A program made the translations under genes and the position numbers. Shown here in pieces: positions 1 to 8,012 of a DNA stretch of 64,000 nucleotides. Origin of the DNA: an uncultured Bacteroidales bacterium (GTDB lineage: Bacteria > Bacteroidota > Bacteroidia > Bacteroidales > P3); assembly GCA_947168665.1 (NCBI GenBank), contig CAMVMX010000007.1:1-64000 (forward strand). The letters are read 5' to 3'. The notes under the pieces are model-generated. The model was not told the DNA's origin, did not search any database, and saw nothing but the letters and a program-made list of their open reading frames with translations. Each line of letters opens with the position of its first letter. Positions within the stretch are counted from its first letter, which is position 1.

Positions 1-844
1 TGAGGTTTTCGATGAGGGCGCCGTGGCCGCCGGGGCGGAAGACGAGGCGGCCGTCTTCGTCGCGGACGGGGTTGTTTTGTTCGTCGACGGCTATGATGTC
101 GGTGTAGTGCTTTTGCTCGGAGAAGGTGATGTTGAGTTTGACGTGGAAGGCGTCTTCGTAGTAGCGTTTCACTTCGGCCACTTTCCGGCGGAAGAGGGGC
201 CGGTGTTCGGGCGAGACGGTGAAGTGGAGGTTGACGGTGTCGTCGCTCATGCGGGCGTATTCGGCGCCTTCGACGATGTGTTCTTCGAGGGGTGTGCGCT
301 GCAGGTGGCCGTAGCGGTGGAATTTGAGCAGCCCTTTGGGCAGGTTGCCGTAGCCCAGGTATTGGTCTTTGAGCAGGAAGTTGATGACGGTGGTGAAGTC
401 GCCGCGGTCCATGTAGTCGCCGAAGTCGGCGTGGTGTTTGGCCATGCAGGCGACGAGGTCGTCGAAAAAGGCGAAGGTGCGGATTTTTTCGAGAAATTCT
501 TTGACCGAGGGGTGTTCTTTCTCAATTTTGTAGTCGATGCCGAAGTAGGTGGAGGTGAAGGCGTAGAGCTCTTTGAACATGCGGGTGGCGGCTCCCGATG
601 CGGGGACGAATTTGAGTATTTTCCGGCCTTGGGAGGCGGAGGCGTAGTAGGCGGAGAGGCGGTTGATGTCGTCGTCGGACAGGCGGAGGATGCCTCCGTT
701 GTCGACGGTGGCGGCGGCCACCAGTTCGGTTTTGGGGAATCCTTTGCGGAAGTTCTCGATTTGTTGCTGGACGGCGGCTTCGGTGAGACCGAGGGCTGCC
801 ATCTGTTTCAGGTCTTGCTCGGTGAATTGGGCGGACATAGGCAT
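1..844 (-). CDS. DUF4301 family protein, C-terminus cut off by window edge
   Basis: Minus-strand frame open from an ATG at 844 (second in-frame ATG at 838) to the left edge, about 281 codons. The start reads MPMSAQFTEQDLKQ and is followed by KFVPASGAATRMF (glycine/alanine-rich loop) and a conserved aromatic middle part. This resembles the DUF4301 proteins of Bacteroidota, whose biochemical role is not established to my knowledge. Only 12 bp separate it from the lipoprotein gene upstream, so the two are probably co-transcribed. The plus strand is also open here, but that translation is low-complexity Gly/Val/Glu/Asp and is an antisense shadow. Confidence 0.8.
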   Translation of the reverse strand, partial: MPMSAQFTEQDLKQMAALGLTEAAVQQQIENFRKGFPKTELVAAATVDNGGILRLSDDDINRLSAYYASASQGRKILKFVPASGAATRMFKELYAFTSTYFGIDYKIEKEHPSVKEFLEKIRTFAFFDDLVACMAKHHADFGDYMDRGDFTTVINFLLKDQYLGYGNLPKGLLKFHRYGHLQRTPLEEHIVEGAEYARMSDDTVNLHFTVSPEHRPLFRRKVAEVKRYYEDAFHVKLNITFSEQKHYTDIIAVDEQNNPVRDEDGRLVFRPGGHGALIENL

Positions 845-856
845 GGGGGTGTTGGA

Positions 857-1300
857 TTAAATGTCGCCGAAGTCGGCGCGGCCGAGGGTTTTGTCGCCGG
901 TTACTTTGACGGTGCTGGTGACGGTCTCGCCCTCTTTGAGGCGGACGGTGCGCTCGCCTTGGCGATAGAAGAATTTGTGGTTGACGGTGTCGGGTTCATC
1001 GATGCGGGCCATGATGGTGAAGATGGCCGGGGCGGCGAATTTGGTGCGGTAGACGCCGTTCTGGTCGCACTGGCCGGTGTCGGAGATGGTGCCTACAACG
1101 TTGTTTTCTGGGTCTTGCTCGTTGTTCTTGACATACTGGGTTTTGACCCATGCGCCGGGTGCGGGGAGGTTGTTGTTTTTGGCGTCTAAGACGGTGACTT
1201 CGAGATAGCAGAAAGTGTCCTTTTCGCATGAGGCGAAAATGGCGGTGGATAATGCACTGATTAACAGAATTCCCAAAAGGGGCAGGGCTTTTTTCTTCAT
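857..1300 (-). CDS. Small exported lipoprotein, unknown function
   Basis: 147 residues. The N-terminus is MKKKALPLLG followed by a hydrophobic stretch and a lipobox-like FASC, so the mature protein should start at a lipidated Cys near residue 25. The rest, beginning CYLEVTVLDAKNNNLPAPGAWV and ending in a strand-rich segment, looks like a small beta-sandwich similar to carboxypeptidase-regulatory or Ig-like folds, but I do not recognise a family. The frame can be extended upstream to 1549, but that would run over the promoter and start of the divergent cyclophilin gene; the ATG at 1300 directly precedes the signal peptide and is preferred. Likely first gene of a two-gene unit with the DUF4301 gene. 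Confidence 0.75.
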   Translation of the reverse strand: MKKKALPLLGILLISALSTAIFASCEKDTFCYLEVTVLDAKNNNLPAPGAWVKTQYVKNNEQDPENNVVGTISDTGQCDQNGVYRTKFAAPAIFTIMARIDEPDTVNHKFFYRQGERTVRLKEGETVTSTVKVTGDKTLGRADFGDI

Positions 1301-1314
1301 AATTTTTTCTTTTA

Positions 1315-1349
1315 TTTTGTGCTTATATGAATTTTTTTGTCTACTTTTG
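1315..1349 (+). promoter_or_regulatory. Bacteroidota-type promoter for the cyclophilin-pheS pair
   Basis: TACTTTTG at 1342-1349 fits the -7 consensus TAnnTTTG. TTTTG at 1315-1319 lies 22 bp upstream, slightly more than the usual 19-21 bp. The cyclophilin ATG is 30 bp downstream. Confidence 0.55.
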
Positions 1350-1378
1350 CATCTGCAAAAATAATAAAAAAAGCCGGT

Positions 1379-2068
1379 ATGATGACAAAAAAAATTTGTT
1401 TTCTGGTTGCTTTTCTCTCTTTCTTGATGGGAGTTAGCGCACAAACAGTTGGTAAACAGGGTGTAAGTAAGGATAAGGTCTACTATGTAAAAATTGAGAC
1501 TTCGTATGGCAACATGGTGGTCAAATTGTATAATGAGACCCCGTTGCACCGCGATAATTTTTTAAAATTGGTGAAAGAGGGTACTTATAACGGTGTGCTT
1601 TTCCACCGTGTTATCAATCAGTTCATGATTCAAGGCGGCGATCCGAACTCGCGCAATGCCAAGCCCGGACAGATGTTGGGCGACGGCGATTTGGGCTATA
1701 CGATTCCGGCGGAGTTTGTGCCGGGGCTGTATCACAAGAAGGGGGCGCTGGCTGCGGCCCGCCAGGCTGATCAGGTGAACCCGGAGAAACGCTCGTCGTC
1801 GTGCCAGTTTTATATCGTGCAGGGCAACAAGTGGGATGCTGAGAAGTTGAAGATGGTGGAGCAGCGTTCAGGCCGCAAGTATTCGAAGGAGCAGGCCGAG
1901 GTGTATGCCACGCTGGGTGGCACCCCGTTCCTGGACGGAGATTATACGGTTTTCGGCGAGGTGGTGGAAGGCATGGATGTGATTGACAAGATTGCCGCCG
2001 TGCAGTGCGGGCCGATGGACCGTCCGCTGGAGGATGTGAAAATGAAGATGACTATTATTGAAAGATGA
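1379..2068 (+). CDS. Exported cyclophilin-type peptidyl-prolyl cis-trans isomerase
   Basis: 229 residues. It would catalyse cis-trans isomerisation of Xaa-Pro bonds in the periplasm. The N-terminus from the ATG at 1379 is a signal peptide (MMTKK, hydrophobic core, GVSAQ cleavage region). Cyclophilin motifs are present: NFLKLVKEGTYNGVLFHRV, the substrate-site FMIQGGDP, and the SSSCQFYIV strand with a later FGEVVEGMDVIDKIA. An upstream in-frame ATG at 1337 would overlap the promoter -7 element, so it is not used. The stop codon overlaps the pheS start as ATGA (2065-2068), implying translational coupling with pheS. That pairing is functionally odd but may simply reflect shared transcription. Confidence 0.92.
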   Translation: MMTKKICFLVAFLSFLMGVSAQTVGKQGVSKDKVYYVKIETSYGNMVVKLYNETPLHRDNFLKLVKEGTYNGVLFHRVINQFMIQGGDPNSRNAKPGQMLGDGDLGYTIPAEFVPGLYHKKGALAAARQADQVNPEKRSSSCQFYIVQGNKWDAEKLKMVEQRSGRKYSKEQAEVYATLGGTPFLDGDYTVFGEVVEGMDVIDKIAAVQCGPMDRPLEDVKMKMTIIER

Positions 2069-3114
2069 GCATACTAAACGACAAAATTCAGGCCTATATC
2101 CAAGATATCCAGGCCACTCAGATTGAAAACATCCAGGACAGAGCCGCGCGGGTCGAAATGTTCCGCGTGAAGTATTTGGGCAAGAAGGGCGTGATTAACG
2201 AACTCTTCGAGCAGTTTAAAACTGTGCCTAACGACGAGAAGAAGGAGCTGGGCAAGGCTCTCAATATGCTGAAGGCTGCCGCGACCAATAAGATTGAGGA
2301 GTTCAAGGCCTTTGTTGAGGAGCACCAGACGCAGGAGAGCACGAATGATTTGACGATGCCTACTGATTTCTCGGAGTTGGGCAGCCGGCATGTGTTGTCG
2401 GTTGTGATGAACGAGATTATTGACATCTTTTCGCGCATCGGTTTCACGGTGGCGGAGTCGGTGGAGATTGAGGATGACTGGCATCTCTTTTCGGCTTTGA
2501 ATTTCCCGCACGACCACCCCGCCCGCGACATGCAGGATACTTTCTTTGTCGAAAAGGAGGAGGGTCGGCAGGAGGTGGCGCTGCGCACGCATACGTCGTC
2601 GGTGCAGGTGAGGGTGATGGAGAATAACAAGCCCCCTATCCGCATAATCGCCCCCGGACGTGTGTTCCGCAACGAGGCTATCAGTGCCCGTGCCCATTGT
2701 ATTTTCCACCAGGTGGAGGCGTTGTATGTGGATAAGAATGTGTCGTTTGCCGATTTGAAGCAGACGCTTCTCTATTTCGCCAAGGAGATGTTCGGCGAGC
2801 AGACGCAGATAAGGCTGCGCCCGTCGTATTTCCCCTTTACTGAGCCGTCGGCTGAGATGGATATTTCGTGCGGAATCTGCGGCGGAAAGGGCTGCAATAT
2901 CTGCAAGGGTACAGGCTGGCTGGAGATTCTGGGCTGCGGCATGGTTGACCCCAATGTGCTGAAAGCATGTGGTATAGACCCGAATGAGTATACGGGCTTC
3001 GCTTTGGGTATGGGCGTGGAGAGAATGGCTATGCTGAAGTATCAGGTGCGTGATTTGCGCCTGTATTTTGAGAATGACCTCCGATTCCTGAAGCAGTTCG
3101 ACTCGATTGTGTGA
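2065..3114 (+). CDS. pheS: Phenylalanine--tRNA ligase alpha subunit
   Basis: 349 residues, close to the family length of about 340. It charges tRNA-Phe as the alpha part of the alpha2beta2 cytosolic synthetase. A coiled-coil tRNA-binding N-terminus (about 1-85) is followed by the class II catalytic core: PGRVFRNEAISARAH (motif 2), the Gly-rich GMGVERMAML (motif 3) and the LGCGMVDPNVL segment. A CGICGGKGCNICKG Cys cluster near residue 271 is an insertion seen in some bacterial PheS proteins. The beta subunit gene is not in this window. The start overlaps the cyclophilin stop by 4 bp. Confidence 0.96.
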   Translation: MSILNDKIQAYIQDIQATQIENIQDRAARVEMFRVKYLGKKGVINELFEQFKTVPNDEKKELGKALNMLKAAATNKIEEFKAFVEEHQTQESTNDLTMPTDFSELGSRHVLSVVMNEIIDIFSRIGFTVAESVEIEDDWHLFSALNFPHDHPARDMQDTFFVEKEEGRQEVALRTHTSSVQVRVMENNKPPIRIIAPGRVFRNEAISARAHCIFHQVEALYVDKNVSFADLKQTLLYFAKEMFGEQTQIRLRPSYFPFTEPSAEMDISCGICGGKGCNICKGTGWLEILGCGMVDPNVLKACGIDPNEYTGFALGMGVERMAMLKYQVRDLRLYFENDLRFLKQFDSIV

Positions 3115-3296
3115 TTTGGAGGACACCGGTCCGGCTGCGCGGCTGTCGCCTCGGGTTTAGTGGTGCGGTATGCTGTCGCGCCAATACTTTTGGTGAGCTG
3201 CGGCAGTCTCTCGTTGAGGGGTGATGCCATAAGCAGTGTGCCGGGGTTGGCCGCTGGGTACGGGCTGGAGTGGGTGTCCCTTTTAAGTAATTCGGT

Positions 3297-3665
3297 ATGA
3301 GTAAGATTACTTTGGACGGAATGCGGTTTTATGCGTTCCATGGCTGTTTTGCCGAGGAGCGTGCTATCGGCACTTATTTCGAGCTGGATGTGTCGTTTGA
3401 GACGGACACGAGTGCGGCTCAGGTGTCGGATTGTATTACCGATACGGTCAGTTATTTGGATGTCTATCAGGTGATAAAGGCCGAGATGGCAGTCCCTTCC
3501 CATTTGTTGGAGCATGTGGGGGAGCGGGTTGCGGGAGCGCTGCTGGCCCGTTTCGGTGCGATTGAGCATGTGGAGGTGGTTGTGAAGAAGATGAACCCTC
3601 CTTTGGGGGGGCAGTTGAAATCCGTATCGGTGACGATCACAAAAGACCGGATTCGGCAAAGCTGA
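3297..3665 (+). CDS. folB: Dihydroneopterin aldolase
   Basis: 122 residues, standard for FolB, which cleaves 7,8-dihydroneopterin to 6-hydroxymethyl-dihydropterin and glycolaldehyde in folate synthesis. The N-terminus has the family signature LDGMRFYAFHGCFAEER, including the conserved HG and acidic residue, then SYLDVYQVIKAEM and a C-terminal VVVKKMNPPLGGQ with the active-site Lys. A TACTTTTG at 3185-3192 could be its promoter, but no good -33 element is visible. The 182-bp gap after pheS contains no other gene that I can see. Its 3' end overlaps convergent radC by 29 bp. Confidence 0.93.
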   Translation: MSKITLDGMRFYAFHGCFAEERAIGTYFELDVSFETDTSAAQVSDCITDTVSYLDVYQVIKAEMAVPSHLLEHVGERVAGALLARFGAIEHVEVVVKKMNPPLGGQLKSVSVTITKDRIRQS

Positions 3666-4371
3666 AGTAGTTTGGACCACCTTCGGGCAGAATGCCCACG
3701 ATAAGATGGTCTATCAGTCTGATGTTTAATATTTTTCCGGCGGCAGATATACGCTGGGTAAGTTCCTTGTCGGCCTTGCTGGGCTGCAGACTGCCTGAGG
3801 GATGATTGTGGGCGACGGCGATGGCGACAGCGTTGTATTGGAGGGCTTCGCGGAAGATGATGCGGTGGTCGACGGTGGTCTGCGTGAGGCCGCCGGAGCC
3901 AATGCGCTGTTTGCGAACCACCTTGTTGCGCTGGTTGAGGTAGATGGCCCAGAATTCTTCGTTGGGAAGGTCCCAGATGGAGGGGCCGATGTAGTGGAAG
4001 AGGTCGTCGCTGCTGCGGACGATGTCGTCTTTCACCTCGCGGGCCTCGCGCATCATGCGGTTGCCCAGTTCGAGCGCGGCCAGCACGGTGACCGCTTTGG
4101 CGGGGCCCAACCCTTTGTGGATTTTCATTAAATCGGTGATTTCCATGCGTGAAAGGTCGGTGAGGCTGTTGTGGGACTCTTGGAGCATTTTTTTTGCCAG
4201 GTCGATGGCACTGGTGCCGGCCACCCCGGTGCGAAGCAGGATGGCGAGGAGTTCGCTGTCGGTGAGGCTTTTTTTGCCCTGGGAGAGCATCTTCTCGCGG
4301 GGGCGGTCTTCTTCGGCCCATTGGCTGATGGGTAGGCTTTTGGATGTTGAGTTTGGTTGGGGGTCGTTCAT
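3637..4371 (-). CDS. radC: RadC-family JAB/MPN domain protein
   Basis: 244 residues. RadC proteins were named for DNA repair, but their function is unsettled. The N-terminus (about 1-95) has helix-hairpin-helix elements such as IHKGLGPAKAVTVLAALELG. The C-terminal JAB/MPN metalloprotease-like domain has the metal-binding pattern AVAHNHPSG followed by SKAD, with an upstream conserved Glu in FREALQY. It is convergent with folB, with a 29-bp overlap of the 3' ends, and divergent from secDF. A TAATTTTG -7 element on this strand lies 18 bp upstream of the ATG. Confidence 0.94.
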   Translation of the reverse strand: MNDPQPNSTSKSLPISQWAEEDRPREKMLSQGKKSLTDSELLAILLRTGVAGTSAIDLAKKMLQESHNSLTDLSRMEITDLMKIHKGLGPAKAVTVLAALELGNRMMREAREVKDDIVRSSDDLFHYIGPSIWDLPNEEFWAIYLNQRNKVVRKQRIGSGGLTQTTVDHRIIFREALQYNAVAIAVAHNHPSGSLQPSKADKELTQRISAAGKILNIRLIDHLIVGILPEGGPNYFSFAESGLL

Positions 4372-4388
4372 GACAGGTCTTTTTTTTG

Positions 4389-4396
4389 CAAAATTA
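4389..4396 (-). promoter_or_regulatory. Putative -7 element for radC
   Basis: CAAAATTA on the plus strand is TAATTTTG on the minus strand, matching TAnnTTTG, 18 bp upstream of the radC ATG. No convincing -33 element was found. Confidence 0.45.
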
Positions 4397-4417
4397 CGGC
4401 TTTTTTTGGGAAAATGC

Positions 4418-4447
4418 TTGTTGTGTCGATAAAATTTATTATCTTTG
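4418..4447 (+). promoter_or_regulatory. Bacteroidota-type promoter for secDF
   Basis: TATCTTTG at 4440-4447 is a perfect TAnnTTTG; TTG at 4418-4420 lies 19 bp upstream. The secDF ATG is 48 bp downstream. Confidence 0.7.
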
Positions 4448-4494
4448 CATGTTCAAAAAGTGTAATAACTAATTAAAACTTTAATACGTAAGAT

Positions 4495-7400
4495 ATGCAG
4501 AATAAAGGACTTATTAAATTTCTTACATGGGCATTTGTCTTGGTATGTTTGTATCAATTGTCCTTCACATTTGTTACGAGCAGGGTCGAGAAGAACGCGG
4601 CGAAAGCGGCAGATGCCTATGTTCAGAGCACAACAGCGCAAAATTTTATCAACACCAAATCGCATGGTGATGCTCTGTATGCACAAACGCTGAAAGACTC
4701 TCTTTTGGTGGACCGCGAGGCTCAGTATCTGGACTCGATGGCCAGCGAGAAAGTCTATCTGGGTTACACCTACCGCCAGTGCCAGGCCCGCGAGATTAAC
4801 CTTGGCCTTGACCTGAAGGGCGGTATGAATGTGATGCTTGAGGTGTCGACGGTTGATGTGGTCCGCGCCTTGGCTGGCCACACAGAGGATTCAGTCTTCA
4901 ACAAGGCTATCGACATGGCTGTGGCAACCCAGAAGAAGACCACTAACCGTGACTTTGTGTCGTTGTTCTACGATGCAATCCGCCAGGTAAACCCTGATGT
5001 GCAGTTGGCTTCGTATTTTAATACCCAGCTGCGCGACCGCATTAAGCTGAACGACGATAATGATGCTGTCATCAAGGTTGTGAAAGAGGAGGCTACCAGT
5101 GCATACGACCGCACCTATGAGATTCTCCGCCAGCGTATCGACAAGTTTGGTGTGGCCCAGCCCACTATCCAGCAGTTGCGCGCTTCCGAGCGTATCCTTG
5201 TTGAGCTGCCCGGCGTGAAGGATCCCCAGCGTGTCCGCAAGCTCCTGCAGGGTACAGCCCAACTCGAATTCTGGCTGACCTACGACAATGCAGAGGCCTA
5301 CAGGATGCTCGACAAGGTTGACTCCTATATTTCTTCTATCGGTGGTACTGAGACTGCCTCCGAGACCACTGCCGAGGTGGTTGACACCACCGCCCAGCCT
5401 GTCACCGAGGGCGACTCGCTGTTGAGCGCCTTGGGTGCTTCGGACAATGAGAATGCTTCGACGGACGAACTGACTAAAGATCATCCTCTGTTCAATGAAA
5501 ATATGCTGATGCCGAATATCAATCCCCAGGGCGGCCTGCTTGAGGGCCCCGTGGTAGGTTATGCTCACGCTAAGAGCCGCGATGCCATCAGCCGGATGAT
5601 CGCTACCGCTTTCGAGAAACGCGTTATCGACAGCCGCACCGTGAAATTCCTTTGGGGCGCTAAGCCTATCCAGGACGGTTCTGATATATACCAGCTGTTT
5701 GCCATCCGCATTAACACCCGCGACGGTGCCGCTCTGCTTGACGGTAGTGTCATCACCGATGCCCGTCAGGATTTCAGCAATGCCGGCGGCAATGAAATCT
5801 CGATGACGATGAATAGCGAGGGAGCGCGTGACTGGAAGCGCATCACTGGCGAGAATGTGGGCAAGTGCATCGCTATCGTTCTTGACGATTTGGTTTATTC
5901 CGCACCTGTGGTCAATGGCGAGATTGCCGGCGGCCGTTCCTCCATCACTGGCAGTTTCACTTTGGAAGAGGCTAAGGACTTGGCCAATATTCTGAAATCG
6001 GGTAAACTGCCTGCTCCGGCTGTGATTGTCCAGGAGGCTGTGGTTGGTCCTTCGCTGGGTCAGGAGTCCATCAACAAGGGTCTGATTTCGTTCATCCTTG
6101 CCTTTATTATTGTCCTTATTTATATGGTGGTGTTCTACAATCGTGGCGGCTGGGTTTCGGCCATCGCCCTTGTGACCAACATATTCCTGCTTTTCGGTGT
6201 CCTCGCTTCGGTGGGTGCCGTACTGACAATGCCTGGTATCGCCGGTATAGTGCTGACCTTGGCAATGGCTGTAGACGGTAACGTCATCATATATGAGCGT
6301 ATCAAAGAGGAGTTGCGTGCCGGCTCCAGCATGGCCAATGCGGTCTCGGCTGGTTTCAGCAATGCTTATTCCGCAATCATTGATGGTCAGGTGACCACTT
6401 TCCTGCTGGGTCTGGTTCTGATTATGTTTGGTTCTGGCCCTGTCCAGGGTTTTGCCGTCACTCTGTGTATCGGTATTGTCACCTCGCTGTTCACTTCTAT
6501 CTTCATCACCCGTCTTTGCATTGACTGGATGCTGAACCACAAGAAGACTGTCAACTTCTCCTTCCCCTTCTCGGAGAACTTCATGCGTAACGCCAATGTC
6601 GATTTCATCGGTCGCCGCAAACTGTTCTACACGATTGCCATTTGTGCTGTGGCCATCTGCCTGATTGGAATCTTTGCCCGTGGTTTGAGCCGCGGTATCG
6701 ATTTCACCGGTGGCCGTACTTATGTGGTACGTTTTGACCAGCCGGTCAACGCTGTTGATGTCCGTTCTGCACTCGACAAGCAGTTCGGTGAGGCTCCCGA
6801 AGTCAAGACCTACGGTCCCAGCTCTCAGTTGAAGATTACTACCAAGTATAAGTTCAACGAGGACGGCGAGGCGGTCAACAATGAAATCGCCAGTCTGCTC
6901 TATGCTGGCACGAAGGATTTCTTTGCCAACAATATTACTGAAGACGAGTTCCGCAGCACTGAAACCAACCCGCTCGGTATCATACAGTCTGAGCAGGTGG
7001 GTGCCTCCATCGCCAATGACCTTGTGCGGAATGCTTTCTTGGCTGTGATTGGCGGTCTGCTCGTCATGTTCGTCTACATTGGACTCCGTTTCCGCAGCTG
7101 GCGTTTCGGTGTGGGTAGTGTTGTGGCTTTGGCCCACGATACAATCCTTGTCATCGGATTCTTTGCCCTGTTGCACGGACTCCTTCCCTTCAACCTTGAT
7201 GTGGACCAGTCCTTCATTGCTGCAGTGCTGACGGTCATCGGTTACTCTATCAACGCTACGGTGGTTATTTTCGACCGTGTTCGCGAATACCGCAAACTCT
7301 ATCCCAAGCGTACTCTCAAAACGCACATGAATGACGCTATCAATTCTACCTTGGCCCGTACCATTAACACCAGTGGGACCACGTTCTTCACACTGTTGAT

Positions 7401-7548
7401 GATGTTCATCTTCGGCGGTGAGGTAATCCGTGGATTCATCTTTGCAATCTTGGTCGGCGTACTCTGTGGTGTGTTCTCTTCGGTGTGCATCGCATGCTCC
7501 ATTGTGTATGAGATTTCCCGCCGCGATCAGAAACAGATTGAAGCTTAA
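4495..7548 (+). CDS. secDF: Protein translocase subunit SecDF (fused SecD and SecF)
   Basis: 1017 residues. SecDF uses the proton gradient to drive late steps of Sec export in the inner membrane. The first half is SecD: an N-terminal membrane helix (about 8-25), the signature LGLDLKGGMNVMLEV near residue 103, a long periplasmic region with an Asp/Thr-rich low-complexity insert (about 280-330), and a membrane bundle with LALAMAVDGNVIIYERI. The SecF half starts around residue 705 with the GIDFTGGRTYVVRF signature and ends with a second membrane bundle containing VVIFDRVREYRK. SecD-SecF fusion is the normal arrangement in Bacteroidota. The next four genes follow on the same strand with gaps of 23-30 bp and no visible terminator, so they may share this promoter. 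A 1007-codon antisense frame here is a codon-bias shadow. Confidence 0.97.
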   Translation: MQNKGLIKFLTWAFVLVCLYQLSFTFVTSRVEKNAAKAADAYVQSTTAQNFINTKSHGDALYAQTLKDSLLVDREAQYLDSMASEKVYLGYTYRQCQAREINLGLDLKGGMNVMLEVSTVDVVRALAGHTEDSVFNKAIDMAVATQKKTTNRDFVSLFYDAIRQVNPDVQLASYFNTQLRDRIKLNDDNDAVIKVVKEEATSAYDRTYEILRQRIDKFGVAQPTIQQLRASERILVELPGVKDPQRVRKLLQGTAQLEFWLTYDNAEAYRMLDKVDSYISSIGGTETASETTAEVVDTTAQPVTEGDSLLSALGASDNENASTDELTKDHPLFNENMLMPNINPQGGLLEGPVVGYAHAKSRDAISRMIATAFEKRVIDSRTVKFLWGAKPIQDGSDIYQLFAIRINTRDGAALLDGSVITDARQDFSNAGGNEISMTMNSEGARDWKRITGENVGKCIAIVLDDLVYSAPVVNGEIAGGRSSITGSFTLEEAKDLANILKSGKLPAPAVIVQEAVVGPSLGQESINKGLISFILAFIIVLIYMVVFYNRGGWVSAIALVTNIFLLFGVLASVGAVLTMPGIAGIVLTLAMAVDGNVIIYERIKEELRAGSSMANAVSAGFSNAYSAIIDGQVTTFLLGLVLIMFGSGPVQGFAVTLCIGIVTSLFTSIFITRLCIDWMLNHKKTVNFSFPFSENFMRNANVDFIGRRKLFYTIAICAVAICLIGIFARGLSRGIDFTGGRTYVVRFDQPVNAVDVRSALDKQFGEAPEVKTYGPSSQLKITTKYKFNEDGEAVNNEIASLLYAGTKDFFANNITEDEFRSTETNPLGIIQSEQVGASIANDLVRNAFLAVIGGLLVMFVYIGLRFRSWRFGVGSVVALAHDTILVIGFFALLHGLLPFNLDVDQSFIAAVLTVIGYSINATVVIFDRVREYRKLYPKRTLKTHMNDAINSTLARTINTSGTTFFTLLMMFIFGGEVIRGFIFAILVGVLCGVFSSVCIACSIVYEISRRDQKQIEA

Positions 7549-7572
7549 TTTGTCACTCTCGAATAATAGATA

Positions 7573-7983
7573 ATGAAGTATCTCCTCTTCATAATGGGTA
7601 TAGTCCTCTGGGTCGGGATTAGTTCGCGCAAACGCGTTCGCAAGGCTATTTCCGACTTGGAGGATGACGCCTATGCCCAGCAGGAGCCCTCGCGCCCAGC
7701 CTTCGAGTCCCTTTTTGCCGACGAGGATGAGCGGGCGGAGGAGGTTCCCTTTGCCAAGGAGGAGGCCGCAGCTGGCTATTTCACATACGAGACAGAACCT
7801 GCTGCACCCAAGTCTGAGCGCAGGGCAGAACCGTCGGCTCCCATTTTTATGGCGGATAATGCTATAGAGAATATTGCCAAGGAGGGTTCGGCTGCCACTT
7901 TTGATTTGAGACAAGCCATTATCTATAACACTATACTCTCGGCCAAATATGTGTCCGGGACGAATCTGCCTGAAATTAATTAA
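7573..7983 (+). CDS. Small membrane-anchored protein of unknown function
   Basis: 136 residues. One N-terminal hydrophobic segment (LLFIMGIVLWVGI, residues 4-16) followed by basic SRKRVRK points to a single-pass inner-membrane anchor with a cytoplasmic tail. The middle is acidic and Pro/Ala-rich, probably disordered. The C-terminus has FDLRQAIIYNTILSAKY, a short conserved-looking motif that I associate with otherwise unalignable Bacteroidota proteins (recollection, not verified). It lies 24 bp after secDF and 29 bp before the TonB-dependent-receptor-like gene, so it is probably co-transcribed with both. Function unknown. Confidence 0.75.
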   Translation: MKYLLFIMGIVLWVGISSRKRVRKAISDLEDDAYAQQEPSRPAFESLFADEDERAEEVPFAKEEAAAGYFTYETEPAAPKSERRAEPSAPIFMADNAIENIAKEGSAATFDLRQAIIYNTILSAKYVSGTNLPEIN

Positions 7984-8012
7984 TCCTTTATAGTAATAAT
8001 ACCTAAAAGAGT

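Noticed and set aside
23..1189. Plus-strand frame over the DUF4301 and lipoprotein genes
   Set aside because: Composition (Gly/Val/Asp/Glu/Phe) is that of an antisense frame; real genes on the minus strand have signal peptide and family motifs.
4891..7914. Minus-strand open frame of about 1000 codons opposite secDF
   Set aside because: Antisense of strongly biased codons; translation is His/Asp/Glu-rich without domain signatures, while the plus strand is clear SecDF.
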